A stretch of 64,000 nucleotides of DNA from Bacteroidetes bacterium GWF2_43_63 (GTDB taxonomy: Bacteria; Bacteroidota; Bacteroidia; Bacteroidales; DTU049): NCBI GenBank assembly GCA_001769275.1, contig MEOQ01000009.1, positions 1 to 64,000 on the forward strand, given 5' to 3'. The notes under the pieces were generated by a model that saw only the letters and a program-made list of their open reading frames with translations, was not told where the DNA came from and ran no database searches. Each line of letters begins with the position of its first letter. The stretch's first letter is position 1. The position numbers and the translations under genes are program-made. Below are positions 51,157 through 59,779 of this stretch, one piece after another.

Positions 51157-51173
51157 TATATTTGCTATCTTTG
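51157..51173 (+). promoter_or_regulatory. Two adjacent -7 boxes for second cytidylate-kinase-like gene
   Basis: TATATTTG (51157-51164) and TATCTTTG (51166-51173) are one base apart, so two start sites 9 bases apart are possible. The coding start is 51210, preceded by GAGGAGG. Confidence 0.55.
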
Positions 51174-51209
51174 TAAAAATGTCAAAACCTTTAAAGAGGA
51201 GGCAACAAC

Positions 51210-51845
51210 ATGAAAACAACTAATCCTTTGATCATTACAATCAGCCGCCAAATGGGCAGCGGCGGGGCCTATATCGGTCAAAAGCTGGCCAAAAAACTTA
51301 AAATTCATTATGCCGACCGGGAAATAATCCGCAAGGCTGCTGAAACGCTTTCTGTGTCCGAAGAAGATCTGGAAAGCATGGATGAAAAATCACAGACCTG
51401 GTGGGACTACATCCAAATGTCGAGCAGATATGCGGTTGATGTTTACATTCCACCAGTCCAGAAATTCGCACCAACGGATCTTGAGTTATACAAAGCTGAA
51501 AGTGAAATTCTGATGGATATTGCGAAAGAATGTTCTGCGGTAATCATTGGTCGGTGCGGTTTTCATGTGCTCGATGGACATCCGAATCTGGTGAAAATTC
51601 TTTTGCATGCTGATAAGGATTACAGGGTGAAGCGAATCATGGACCTCTATTCTGTTTCAATCAAAACTGCTGAAAAAATGATTGACGACAGCGACAAGAA
51701 AAGATGTTCCTATATCAAAAAATTCGCAAAGAAAGACTGGATGGATGCAGGGAACTATCACCTATGCATCGACACAAGCAAAATCGGCATTGACAAAGCG
51801 CTCGACCTGATTCTTGAATATATCCCCTCAGCTAAAAAGCATTAA
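51210..51845 (+). CDS. Cytidylate-kinase-like protein (copy 2)
   Basis: A 211-residue paralog of 50458-51084. It opens ITISRQMGSGGAYIGQKLA and has VIIGRCGFHVL. It has its own promoter and a GAGGAGG ribosome binding site, so it is regulated separately. The pair is divergent enough that different substrates are possible. Confidence 0.82.
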   Translation: MKTTNPLIITISRQMGSGGAYIGQKLAKKLKIHYADREIIRKAAETLSVSEEDLESMDEKSQTWWDYIQMSSRYAVDVYIPPVQKFAPTDLELYKAESEILMDIAKECSAVIIGRCGFHVLDGHPNLVKILLHADKDYRVKRIMDLYSVSIKTAEKMIDDSDKKRCSYIKKFAKKDWMDAGNYHLCIDTSKIGIDKALDLILEYIPSAKKH

Positions 51846-51960
51846 AACCTGGATTTTGTGTAGCACATGGTTGCCCATCTGTATACCTGATTGAGTGGGC
51901 TTCTGTGATTGTCTTGACTGTTCAGTATAGCAGATAAAGTGTTTTGACAAATGCATTTTG

Positions 51961-51968
51961 TAATTTTG
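51961..51968 (+). promoter_or_regulatory. -7 box for lipoprotein gene
   Basis: TAATTTTG, 13 bases before ATG 51981. It excludes the upstream Met at 51951. Confidence 0.5.
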
Positions 51969-51980
51969 CAAAAAAAACCA

Positions 51981-52628
51981 ATGAGATACTTGTCGATTCT
52001 TGTACTTGTACTGTTTATTGCTGCCTGCGGAAATAAGGAGAAAAAAGAGGAAGTGATCCTGAAGCTCAACCCCACTGACACACTCGATAAACTTCTTTCT
52101 ATAAAGAATGAAGCAGAGCTGATTGAGAAATTCGGAAACGATAATGTGACCTGGGATACCGTGTATGGCGCTGAGGGCGCTGTTTCTATGGCAACACTCC
52201 TCTACAAGGGTACCTGTGATCAGGTTGAAATAACCTGGAAAAATATAAAAAACAAAACTGAGATTTCGAAAGTGACGTTAAGTGCTTTGTACGACGAAAA
52301 GCAAGAAAAACTAATCACATTTTCGCACTGGAAAACCAGTTTCGGAATAAGGCTTGGCACGTCGTTGAAAGAGCTGGAAACAATGAATGAAGTTCCCTTT
52401 ATTTTCTTTGGTTTTGGCTGGGACTATGGTGGTATTGTTTCCGAGTTCAATAGTGGAAAACTGACTACACTTCCCATTTCTCTACAACTTGGAATCACTG
52501 ATGTTGTGAAAGACGGAAATAATCCTGATTACGAAATGTTGATGGGCGACAATGAATTCAATTCGGATGATGCTGAAGCCCAGCGCCTGAATCCGGTGGT
52601 GATTTCGATCAGTGTTTTGAAGAAATAA
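51981..52628 (+). CDS. Lipoprotein of unknown function
   Basis: A 215-residue protein with a signal peptide and lipobox FIAAC (Cys near residue 16), followed by a Lys/Glu-rich linker. No recognised domain; the middle contains repeated beta-strand-like segments (TEISKVTLSALYDEKQEK). It lies 12 bases before a small membrane protein gene, so they may act together. Confidence 0.7.
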   Translation: MRYLSILVLVLFIAACGNKEKKEEVILKLNPTDTLDKLLSIKNEAELIEKFGNDNVTWDTVYGAEGAVSMATLLYKGTCDQVEITWKNIKNKTEISKVTLSALYDEKQEKLITFSHWKTSFGIRLGTSLKELETMNEVPFIFFGFGWDYGGIVSEFNSGKLTTLPISLQLGITDVVKDGNNPDYEMLMGDNEFNSDDAEAQRLNPVVISISVLKK

Positions 52629-52640
52629 TTCAGTAATCTT

Positions 52641-52985
52641 ATGAACAAAACTTTAGCCGGGTTTTTAGCCGGATTTGCTGCCGGAATTATTGATCTGATT
52701 CCGATGATTATTCAGAAACTCACATGGGATGCCAATCTGGCTGCATTTTCAATGTGGCTGGCCGTGGGCTTTTTTACTGCTCACGTATCATTCAGAATGC
52801 ATCCTGTTTTGAAAGGAATAATAATCGCCTTCATTTGTCTTCTGCCAACTGCATTTATTATTGGATGGAATATGCCTGAATCGCTCATTCCTATTTCGGG
52901 CATGACACTCATTCTCGGCGCCCTGACAGGATTGCTGGTACATTGGATGACAAAAGAAAAATTTGAGAATCCGATAATAAAATAA
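52641..52985 (+). CDS. Small membrane protein
   Basis: A 114-residue protein with four hydrophobic helices separated by short loops (first, LAGFLAGFAAGIIDLIPMII; last, ISGMTLILGALTGLLVHW). No family recognised. Probably co-transcribed with the lipoprotein gene 12 bases upstream. Confidence 0.65.
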   Translation: MNKTLAGFLAGFAAGIIDLIPMIIQKLTWDANLAAFSMWLAVGFFTAHVSFRMHPVLKGIIIAFICLLPTAFIIGWNMPESLIPISGMTLILGALTGLLVHWMTKEKFENPIIK

Positions 52986-53010
52986 ACAATTAAAGCGAAA
53001 ACTTTTACCG

Positions 53011-53517
53011 CTACAGCAGAATGGTCAGTCCGATTCTGGCTCCCATATAGGTGCTCATAGCGTTTAGCTGAAAATCGAGGCCGAATTTCTCATTAAAAAA
53101 CATGCGGTATCCAAATTGAGCCCCGAAAACAGCTCCGGTTTCGACACTTCCTCCATAGAGTGCAGGAGATTCGGCCATGGCATAACCACCGCTAAAACCA
53201 CCATACAAATCGGAGCTTGTATAATCGCGCAGCTTAAACATATTGTTGAAATGGAAATTTACATTCCCCAAAACAGTGATAATGCTGTGATTATACATTG
53301 TATTGCCGAAGTTTTCGTTGAAAAACCGGTATGAAGCATCAACACCGAGTGAGAGATTTTCAGCAATGCCAAGATCAGCACCAACATAAGCAGGAATGCC
53401 CTGGTTGGTATAACCGGTGCCAAGGTTAAGCTGCAATCGTCCGGATTCGAGTGGATACTGAGCGTTTGCAAACCCAATCATTCCAATCAGTAAAGCAAAT
53501 GTAAATAGCTTCTTCAT
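53011..53517 (-). CDS. Small outer-membrane beta-barrel protein
   Basis: A 168-residue protein with a signal peptide (1-19) and alternating beta strands with Gly/Tyr turns (LQLNLGTGYTNQG, GFSGGYAMAES). It ends in LTILL, resembling a barrel C-terminus. It fits the general porin-like or OmpW-like small barrels of Bacteroidota. Function is unknown. Confidence 0.7.
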   Translation of the reverse strand: MKKLFTFALLIGMIGFANAQYPLESGRLQLNLGTGYTNQGIPAYVGADLGIAENLSLGVDASYRFFNENFGNTMYNHSIITVLGNVNFHFNNMFKLRDYTSSDLYGGFSGGYAMAESPALYGGSVETGAVFGAQFGYRMFFNEKFGLDFQLNAMSTYMGARIGLTILL

Positions 53518-53646
53518 AAAAAATCATTTAAAAGATTTTTGAAAAATGTTTCAACAAACATACATAAATTCATGTAATAGTGCAATAAAAACAGCAGACG
53601 TTTCACGAATATTGTCAACTATTTCACAATAAAAGATGCAGTAATA

Positions 53647-54873
53647 TCAACCTTTGGATTTGTTGAGAAATGTGTTTTTGCACATTATAACGGTGCCGAA
53701 AATCATAAACAATGCAGGAACAACATAGTAACGGGAGCCACAGTACACAAATATTGCCTGAACCCCAATAATATAAGCAGGAAGAAGCAAGGAAAAAAGT
53801 ATCAACGTTTTCGATTTAACGCTCATTGGTCTACTGAAAATACGGAAAACAGAAAAAATGGAAATCAGAAGCCAGCAATAAAACACAATCCGGAAGATTA
53901 TCCCATCTGCACCGAAAGAAAACTTTTTTAATCTCCACAAAAAAGCTTCAATAGCATCTTTCGGGTGTTCTATGATAAAATTAGTAACCTCACGCTTCAA
54001 TATCTGATCCCGATCTTTCCATTTGCCATTATCAGGAATTGAGAGAAGTCTTATACCCTCTTCTCTTTTGGAGACTGGTATTTCATTCCATCTGTCAGAA
54101 TAATATGTGGCTTTAAGGTCAATATATTCATTAAACGAGCAAAATAATGTTATTGCGCTGTATGTTCCCTGTGTATATCTGGAATCGCCATAGTTTGAGT
54201 AAGAAACAGCCGAGGTAATGACAAGGGCAATGATTGGAATGCCCAATACAGGAGCCAGAAGTCGAAACATTTTTTTTCGAAATAAAATGAGCATAACAGC
54301 TATCAATGCACAAAGTATTAACGCCGGGAGAAGCAAAGGCCGGATAATTAAAAAACCGAAAAGTGAAAGACCCAGCAGAATGCCATTTAGTAATGTGTAA
54401 TTACTGACGTACATCAATAGAGTCAAAACAACCAGAACAGATGAAAGAAACAACGATACCTCAACCCCATAAATAATAAAGGATGGTAATACTACCGGGA
54501 TCAAAAAAACCAATATGATCGACGTTAATAAGGATGTTTCTGCCAACCTGAATACCCTGAATGAAAAAAATATTGCTGCAAAAAAAATGATTTTGTTGAA
54601 CAATAGCCCGGATAATCCAATCAAGCTGAACAAACTAATCAATAATGGATGCCCGATGGGAGGCAAAATATAGTCGTTGCGGATGTTATCAATATACCCA
54701 ACTCCATTAAGTAGATTATTACCAAGCCCGAAATACAAATTGGCGTCAGGCCCCGGAGAAAGGAAATTTTCCAGTATCGTAAGTACAACGGCAATGCAAA
54801 TGCCGGTTAGGTACCAGACTCTTTCCCTGCTTGGTTTATAATTCAATATTGAAGTAAATTTACTCTTCATCAT
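53647..54873 (-). CDS. Polytopic membrane protein, GT-C-like glycosyltransferase candidate
   Basis: A 408-residue protein with about nine to ten hydrophobic helices. After the first helix it has SPGPDANLYFGLGNNLLNGVGY, the Asp-containing loop typical of GT39/ArnT-like transferases that use lipid-linked sugars. It overlaps the GT2 gene (54860-55819) by 14 bases. That neighbour would make the lipid-linked sugar, so the pair likely glycosylates an envelope component. The specific donor and acceptor are unknown. Confidence 0.65.
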   Translation of the reverse strand: MMKSKFTSILNYKPSRERVWYLTGICIAVVLTILENFLSPGPDANLYFGLGNNLLNGVGYIDNIRNDYILPPIGHPLLISLFSLIGLSGLLFNKIIFFAAIFFSFRVFRLAETSLLTSIILVFLIPVVLPSFIIYGVEVSLFLSSVLVVLTLLMYVSNYTLLNGILLGLSLFGFLIIRPLLLPALILCALIAVMLILFRKKMFRLLAPVLGIPIIALVITSAVSYSNYGDSRYTQGTYSAITLFCSFNEYIDLKATYYSDRWNEIPVSKREEGIRLLSIPDNGKWKDRDQILKREVTNFIIEHPKDAIEAFLWRLKKFSFGADGIIFRIVFYCWLLISIFSVFRIFSRPMSVKSKTLILFSLLLPAYIIGVQAIFVYCGSRYYVVPALFMIFGTVIMCKNTFLNKSKG

Positions 54874-55819
54874 CCATTTTCTTAGGAATGGAGCTTATAT
54901 CAATCTGTATTGCCTGAAGAATAAACTGTATTCCAAGAATAATAGGCAGGATAGACAGCATGATTGTCCCGGTTGAATTAATTTCCTGATGCATGGAACC
55001 GTATATCCAGCGATAAATTCCAAACAAAGTTCCAAAAATAAACATGGGCAAACCTGTAATAATGTAAACAGAAGCCATGTTGAAATCAAATAGAAAAAAT
55101 TTGTAGAAAATACGTTTGAAAAAGCGTTTTGTTAACAGAAACGGGAATTTCAGCAGTATATTCCCAACCCGGAGCGAGCTCTTTTCATCACCGTAAATGG
55201 ATGGCATAGCAATGTCTCTGACTACACAATTGTAAATATTCAAATGCACGAGCATATCCGACTCGAAAAAATACCTTTTTGAAAGGTGTTCAAACCGAAG
55301 TTTTTTTAATGCCCTGATGGAAATGGCAGTATATCCATTTGTCGGATCCATGACATTCCAATACCCGGAACAGACTTTTAGAATAAATGACAGCATACTG
55401 TTACCGAAGAGACGGATTTTGGGCATGTTTCTAAGTGTCTCCGGATTACTGAATCGGCAACCTTTTGTATAGTCTGCCTTGTTTTTCTTCAAAGGTTCAA
55501 TCAAAGCGGGAATAAAACCCGGGTCCATCTGCCCGTCACCATCCATTTTTATGACAATATCGCAATTCTTATCCATTGCGGCGTAATATCCTGAAATTAC
55601 AGCCCCCCCGACTCCCTGGTTTTTCTCATGAAAGATCACTTGTATCCTGGGGTCATTCACAGCAATCTGCTGGGCAATCATTCCGCTTTTTTCAGGACAC
55701 ATATCATCAACGACTATAATGTGATCGATAGAGGCCGGCAAAGTCGCTATTACCTGCGCAATATGACTGGAGACCTTGTAGCTCGGAATTACTATTGCGA
55801 TGGAGTTGTTTTCGACCAT
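54860..55819 (-). CDS. Glycosyltransferase family 2, polyprenyl-phosphate sugar synthase-like
   Basis: A 319-residue GT2 enzyme. It has the nucleotide-sugar strand IVVDDMCPEKSG, the DxD-type KMDGDGQMDP and the acceptor segment YTAISIRALKKL. Two C-terminal hydrophobic helices (residues about 245-310) fit DPM1/GtrB-like enzymes that load sugar on polyprenyl phosphate. A -7 box TATTTTTG lies on the minus strand at 55843-55850. It is translationally coupled to the membrane protein downstream. Confidence 0.85.
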   Translation of the reverse strand: MVENNSIAIVIPSYKVSSHIAQVIATLPASIDHIIVVDDMCPEKSGMIAQQIAVNDPRIQVIFHEKNQGVGGAVISGYYAAMDKNCDIVIKMDGDGQMDPGFIPALIEPLKKNKADYTKGCRFSNPETLRNMPKIRLFGNSMLSFILKVCSGYWNVMDPTNGYTAISIRALKKLRFEHLSKRYFFESDMLVHLNIYNCVVRDIAMPSIYGDEKSSLRVGNILLKFPFLLTKRFFKRIFYKFFLFDFNMASVYIITGLPMFIFGTLFGIYRWIYGSMHQEINSTGTIMLSILPIILGIQFILQAIQIDISSIPKKMDDEE

Positions 55820-55842
55820 AATTGGGTAGTTGATATTATTTG

Positions 55843-55850
55843 CAAAAATA
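55843..55850 (-). promoter_or_regulatory. -7 box for glycosyltransferase pair
   Basis: TATTTTTG on the minus strand, 23 bases before ATG 55819. Confidence 0.5.
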
Positions 55851-56019
55851 ATGAAAACAATTGACTGGGTTTTGTGTATTCTGTAGCAAGCACAAAAATA
55901 TATAAGTAATTGATATTGTTTTCATTTCAACCAATACCTCAACCAATACTTTTACAATTAAATCAATCACCAAAATCATCCATTGCAATAAAAGGCTTCA
56001 TCGAAAAAGAAAAATTCAC

Positions 56020-56027
56020 TATTTTTG
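56020..56027 (+). promoter_or_regulatory. -7 box for rubrerythrin gene
   Basis: TATTTTTG, 25 bases before ATG 56053. Confidence 0.6.
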
Positions 56028-56052
56028 TCCTTAAATACTTAAACAAAAATCC

Positions 56053-56625
56053 ATGAGCATAAAAGGAACAAAAACCGAACAGAATCTGCTGAAAGCATTT
56101 GCTGGTGAATCACAGGCTGCACGCCGCTATAAAATGTTTGCCAAAATAGCAATCAAAGAAGGATATCAACAAATCGCCGCTATTTTTGAAGAAACAGCTA
56201 GTCAGGAAGATCAGCACAGTAAGCGCTTTTTCGAGTTTCTCGAAGGTGGAATGGTTGAAATAACAGCATCGTATCCGGCTGGCATTTTGGGAACAACTGC
56301 AGAAAACCTCGAGGCTGCTGCCGGCGGTGAAAATGAGGAATGGACGGAGCTCTATCCTGAATTTGCGAGAATTGCCGAAGAAGAAGGATTCAAAAAAGTT
56401 GCATCTGCATTTAAACTGATCGCTACTGTTGAAGCTGAACATGAAAAGCGCTACCGCAAGCTTTTGAAAAATATTGCTGACGGAAAAGTGTTTGAAGAAG
56501 AGGAAGAAGTTGAATGGATGTGCCGCAAATGCGGATACGTTCATAAAGGCAAAAAAGCTCTGAAAAACTGTCCTGCATGTGAACATCCGATTGACTATCA
56601 GGAACGCAGAGCTACCAATTATTAG
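56053..56625 (+). CDS. rbr: Rubrerythrin
   Basis: A 190-residue rubrerythrin. The diiron four-helix domain has EESQ-like ligands (FAGESQAARRY, ETASQEDQHSKRF, TVEAEHEKRY) and the C-terminal rubredoxin-like domain has CRKCGYVHKG and CPACEHP. It reduces hydrogen peroxide in anaerobes, with electrons from rubredoxin-type donors. Monocistronic. Fits an organism that lives with little oxygen. Confidence 0.95.
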   Translation: MSIKGTKTEQNLLKAFAGESQAARRYKMFAKIAIKEGYQQIAAIFEETASQEDQHSKRFFEFLEGGMVEITASYPAGILGTTAENLEAAAGGENEEWTELYPEFARIAEEEGFKKVASAFKLIATVEAEHEKRYRKLLKNIADGKVFEEEEEVEWMCRKCGYVHKGKKALKNCPACEHPIDYQERRATNY

Positions 56626-56871
56626 AATTTGAAAGATAAAATAAAAACTGGCCCATGATTTATACTACAGAAATTAGAGGGGCAGTTTTTATTTTTAGTG
56701 GCTTTGTACCTGGTAATAGTTTTCTGACAGATAAATTTCATCCCAAATTCTGGTCTGAATATTTGCATAAGTCATCGGGTCAATGCTCGCTTCCGACCGG
56801 AGATTGCGAATAAAAACAAGTAGATTTCATTTTTTTTCAGAATTTTTTGGTCAGATATAAAAAAAACGCTG

Positions 56872-56879
56872 TATATTTG
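56872..56879 (+). promoter_or_regulatory. -7 box for rplS
   Basis: TATATTTG, 32 bases before ATG 56912. Confidence 0.6.
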
Positions 56880-56911
56880 CACTTTCTTTTGAAAAAGCAA
56901 AATTCGAGACT

Positions 56912-57268
56912 ATGAACAAGGGACAACTGATAAAATTCGTCGAGAATCAACTTATTGACAGCAAACAATTTCCGATGTTTAAATCGGGTGATACTGTCAC
57001 TATTAAGTATAAAATTACTGAGGGAAACAAAGAACGTATCCAGGCATTTCAGGGTATTGTTCTTCAGATTTCGGGCAAAGGCCCCAACAAAACCTTTACT
57101 GTTCGCAAAATTTCGAACAATATTGGTGTTGAGCGTATTTTCCCGTTCTCAAGCCCATTCATTGATGGCATAGATGTGAACAAACACGGCGTTGTACGTC
57201 GCTCACGCATCTACTATCTGCGCGAACTGCGTGGAAAGAAAGCCCGTATCAAGGAAAAGAAATACTAA
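56912..57268 (+). CDS. rplS: 50S ribosomal protein L19
   Basis: A 118-residue L19. The characteristic [49 protein letters not shown] and [17 protein letters not shown] are all present, and the length is normal. In many bacteria rplS follows rpsP-rimM-trmD; here it stands alone, as usual in Bacteroidota. Followed by a strong terminator. Confidence 0.97.
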   Translation: MNKGQLIKFVENQLIDSKQFPMFKSGDTVTIKYKITEGNKERIQAFQGIVLQISGKGPNKTFTVRKISNNIGVERIFPFSSPFIDGIDVNKHGVVRRSRIYYLRELRGKKARIKEKKY

Positions 57269-57286
57269 GATATTTTTGCGCTTTGC

Positions 57287-57314
57287 AAAAAGCCGGCTTT
57301 TGCCGGCTTTTTTT
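57287..57314 (+). terminator. Terminator after rplS
   Basis: Perfect stem AAAAGCCGGC / GCCGGCTTTT with a 4-base loop, then a T-tract. Confidence 0.88.
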
Positions 57315-57645
57315 GTTGCTTTTTACACTTACATGTCACGGATTTCAAACCCGCCCCATGTAAAAATGTTCCGGTCACGCGTCAACGTAAAACGCTTACC
57401 ACATTTCACGTGGTTGCAAGCAGGAGACGCGCGCCCAATTGCAGGGTGTAAACGAAGTGCGAGAGCAAAATTCAGCTTAAAGCTTTAAATATTAAGGGCT
57501 AAAAATCTGTACCATCTTTAAGCGTTAAGCTTGCCATGCACTGAGCAATGACGACCTCTCTGCATCGAGGCGCGAAGCGACACGATCTGAGTGCGTCGTT
57601 TGTACATTACTTTGTGCACCTTGCATTGCGCGACGCAGGCCCCAA
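57315..57645. other. Intergenic region with interrupted repeat
   Basis: About 330 bases between rplS and the convergent GH2 gene. It holds the split copy of the dispersed repeat (57373-57437) and otherwise low-information sequence. No gene seen. Confidence 0.5.
57373..57437. repeat. Dispersed GC-rich palindromic repeat, copy 4, interrupted
   Basis: GGTCACGCGTCA (57373-57384) and AGGAGACGCGCGCCCA (57422-57437) are the two halves of the element seen uninterrupted at 332-356. Between them are 37 bases that contain ACGTAAAACG and TTCACGTGG, words related to the palindrome in the 181-206 repeat. One repeat family appears to have inserted in or recombined with the other. Confidence 0.75.
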
Positions 57646-59661
57646 CTACTTCACACCAATCCGCATCACCTCAAATCCTGTAGGACGATAGATCACAACA
57701 TCGCTTGCTGTAGTCGAGAAATCAATTTTTATTTCAACCCCGGGTTTTAGCTTCACAATGTCTATCCGGGTATCTCCTGCCTGAATGTAATAATCGCTGA
57801 CCGTATACGATGGAATGCCTGTATTCCCTGCAATGGTCATCGATACATCATTCCCGTTCACGATTATATCTTTCAAAATGATGGGAGAACTAATTTCTTT
57901 CATTACATAATACGAAGGTTTCGGATTCAGCTTCACATCGCAAATACCGTGAATTCGCTGCGGGTAACGATAGGTAGAGTCTTCTCCAAAATGCGTACGG
58001 TAATCGTTCAGACAAAAATAGATTGCTCCGGCAACATAGTCTTTGCTGCCGTAAATCCTGATCTGTTCAACCATTTCCGTGGCACGTCGCTCATCTCCTC
58101 CTTTAAACTTCGGCTCACATATTCCCCACTCTGAAATGGTGACTGGTTTTTCAGGATACATGCCGTGAATGCGGTCAAGCGCTGCGGGGATTGAATCGAG
58201 GTTAAATCCGTACCAGGTTGTGTTGTATTCGTTATACATAATCATGTCGTAGCGCGGAGAGGCATCCGGCAAGATGTTTTCAGGCCCTGGCACTTCATGG
58301 TGAACTGCATTTGAAATATAGGCCACCAGACGCGAATTATCAAGTTTCCGGGCGTATTTTTCCATAGTATCCAACCCTTTGATGTTGGTTTCTTCGTGGC
58401 TGGAAATCTCATTACCAAGTCCCCAGATGATTATGCTGGGATGATTGTAGTGAGCGTCGATCATTTCGTCGAGATGTTGCAAGGCGATGGGCAGTAAAGT
58501 GTCGCTAAGATGCGTTTCGTAGCCCCAGAGCGGGACTTCTTCCATGATCAGAATTCCATTGCGGTCGCACCAGTCGAAAAACTTTTCGCTTTGCTGCCAG
58601 TGACAACGGGCAAAAACACAATTGGCATTTTTCATCAACGTGAGGCCTTTATTCAGATTCTCGTCGGTCTGCGCAAGTCCGTGTTCCATATCCTCGCCAG
58701 CGGTCCACTCCATGCCCATAAGCCGCATGGGCTCGCCATTCAGCACATATCGGTTGTTTTCAATTTTTATACTACGGAAACCAAAAACGGTACTCAGTTC
58801 ATCTTTAGGTTTCTTGCCTTCAAACAGGGTGATATCGATCCGATATAGATTTGGCGAATCAAAATGCCAGAGTTTAGCTTTTTTCAGATTGACACTTGTC
58901 AAAAAACGACCATCGCTGAACTTCCCTTTCAGCTTGCCTTTGAAAACAATATTCTGTGTTTTCTGATTCTCTTCAGTAATTACCGCCTGGAACCAGGTCT
59001 TACTGCAGTTTATTTTTGAAAAGTCAATGAATGGAATTGAAATTTCTGCCCGACCACCATCACCGGCAGGAATGCCGTTTACATGAATAGTGCGCATGGC
59101 CTGAGGCTCAGTGAAAATCATATTCACACTACGAATAATTCCCCCGTCGTGCGACCAGTCGAAGCTCTTCATGTAAGGAATGCTTTTTTTCGATGGCTCA
59201 TTATTGGTGTAAACCGTCAGTGTGTTTTCGCCTGGCTGAATGTAAGGCGTGATGTCAATTGTGAATGGAGTGTATCCAGCACCGAAATGCTCCCCAGCCT
59301 TTTTACCATTTACATAAACAATTGCATCGTGATTCACTGCTTCGAAGCGTAGCCGCACAATTTTATTCATCTGATTTTTGGAAATCTGGAATTTCCGGTC
59401 GTACCAGCCCGCACCCCAATAAGTGTAATAACCTTCGTTCATATTAAAGGAGTGTGGTACAGTGGCGGGACGCTTTCCGCGCGCCGGCAGGCCATTTTCG
59501 CCCCAGCCAAGCCTGAGCCCCCTGGTATCGGGATCGACAACAAAATTCCACTCTCCATCAAGCGAAACGATATCGCGGTTCTGCGCTGTAGAAATAGAAG
59601 GAAATGAAAATATGAAAGCGCAAAGCGCAATCAGACATATAATAAGCTTTTTCATAATCAT
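57646..59661 (-). CDS. Secreted glycoside hydrolase family 2 protein
   Basis: A 671-residue exported GH2 enzyme with a signal peptide (1-26). It has a sugar-binding domain (residues 40-200), an Ig-like domain and a TIM barrel. The acid/base is in GLGNEISSHEE (NE pair) and the nucleophile in ISEWG. It resembles beta-glucuronidase or beta-galactosidase-type enzymes; substrate cannot be told from motifs. It is shorter than LacZ, without the C-terminal domain 5. The start may be Met3 (59655). No polysaccharide utilisation genes lie beside it. Confidence 0.87.
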   Translation of the reverse strand: MIMKKLIICLIALCAFIFSFPSISTAQNRDIVSLDGEWNFVVDPDTRGLRLGWGENGLPARGKRPATVPHSFNMNEGYYTYWGAGWYDRKFQISKNQMNKIVRLRFEAVNHDAIVYVNGKKAGEHFGAGYTPFTIDITPYIQPGENTLTVYTNNEPSKKSIPYMKSFDWSHDGGIIRSVNMIFTEPQAMRTIHVNGIPAGDGGRAEISIPFIDFSKINCSKTWFQAVITEENQKTQNIVFKGKLKGKFSDGRFLTSVNLKKAKLWHFDSPNLYRIDITLFEGKKPKDELSTVFGFRSIKIENNRYVLNGEPMRLMGMEWTAGEDMEHGLAQTDENLNKGLTLMKNANCVFARCHWQQSEKFFDWCDRNGILIMEEVPLWGYETHLSDTLLPIALQHLDEMIDAHYNHPSIIIWGLGNEISSHEETNIKGLDTMEKYARKLDNSRLVAYISNAVHHEVPGPENILPDASPRYDMIMYNEYNTTWYGFNLDSIPAALDRIHGMYPEKPVTISEWGICEPKFKGGDERRATEMVEQIRIYGSKDYVAGAIYFCLNDYRTHFGEDSTYRYPQRIHGICDVKLNPKPSYYVMKEISSPIILKDIIVNGNDVSMTIAGNTGIPSYTVSDYYIQAGDTRIDIVKLKPGVEIKIDFSTTASDVVIYRPTGFEVMRIGVK

Positions 59662-59723
59662 GAAATTGAAAATATAAAAGAGAGAACAAACCTACATTTT
59701 TTTTCAAAATAAATCAACCCTGA

Positions 59724-59758
59724 AAAAAAACAGGCTGTCCGTTTTGTGACGAACAGCC
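59724..59758 (-). terminator. Terminator after DUF6340 gene
   Basis: On the minus strand GGCTGTTCGT / ACGGACAGCC (one mismatch, 6-base loop) followed by a T-tract. Confidence 0.7.
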
Positions 59759-59779
59759 CGATTGACAGTGATTTTTATT

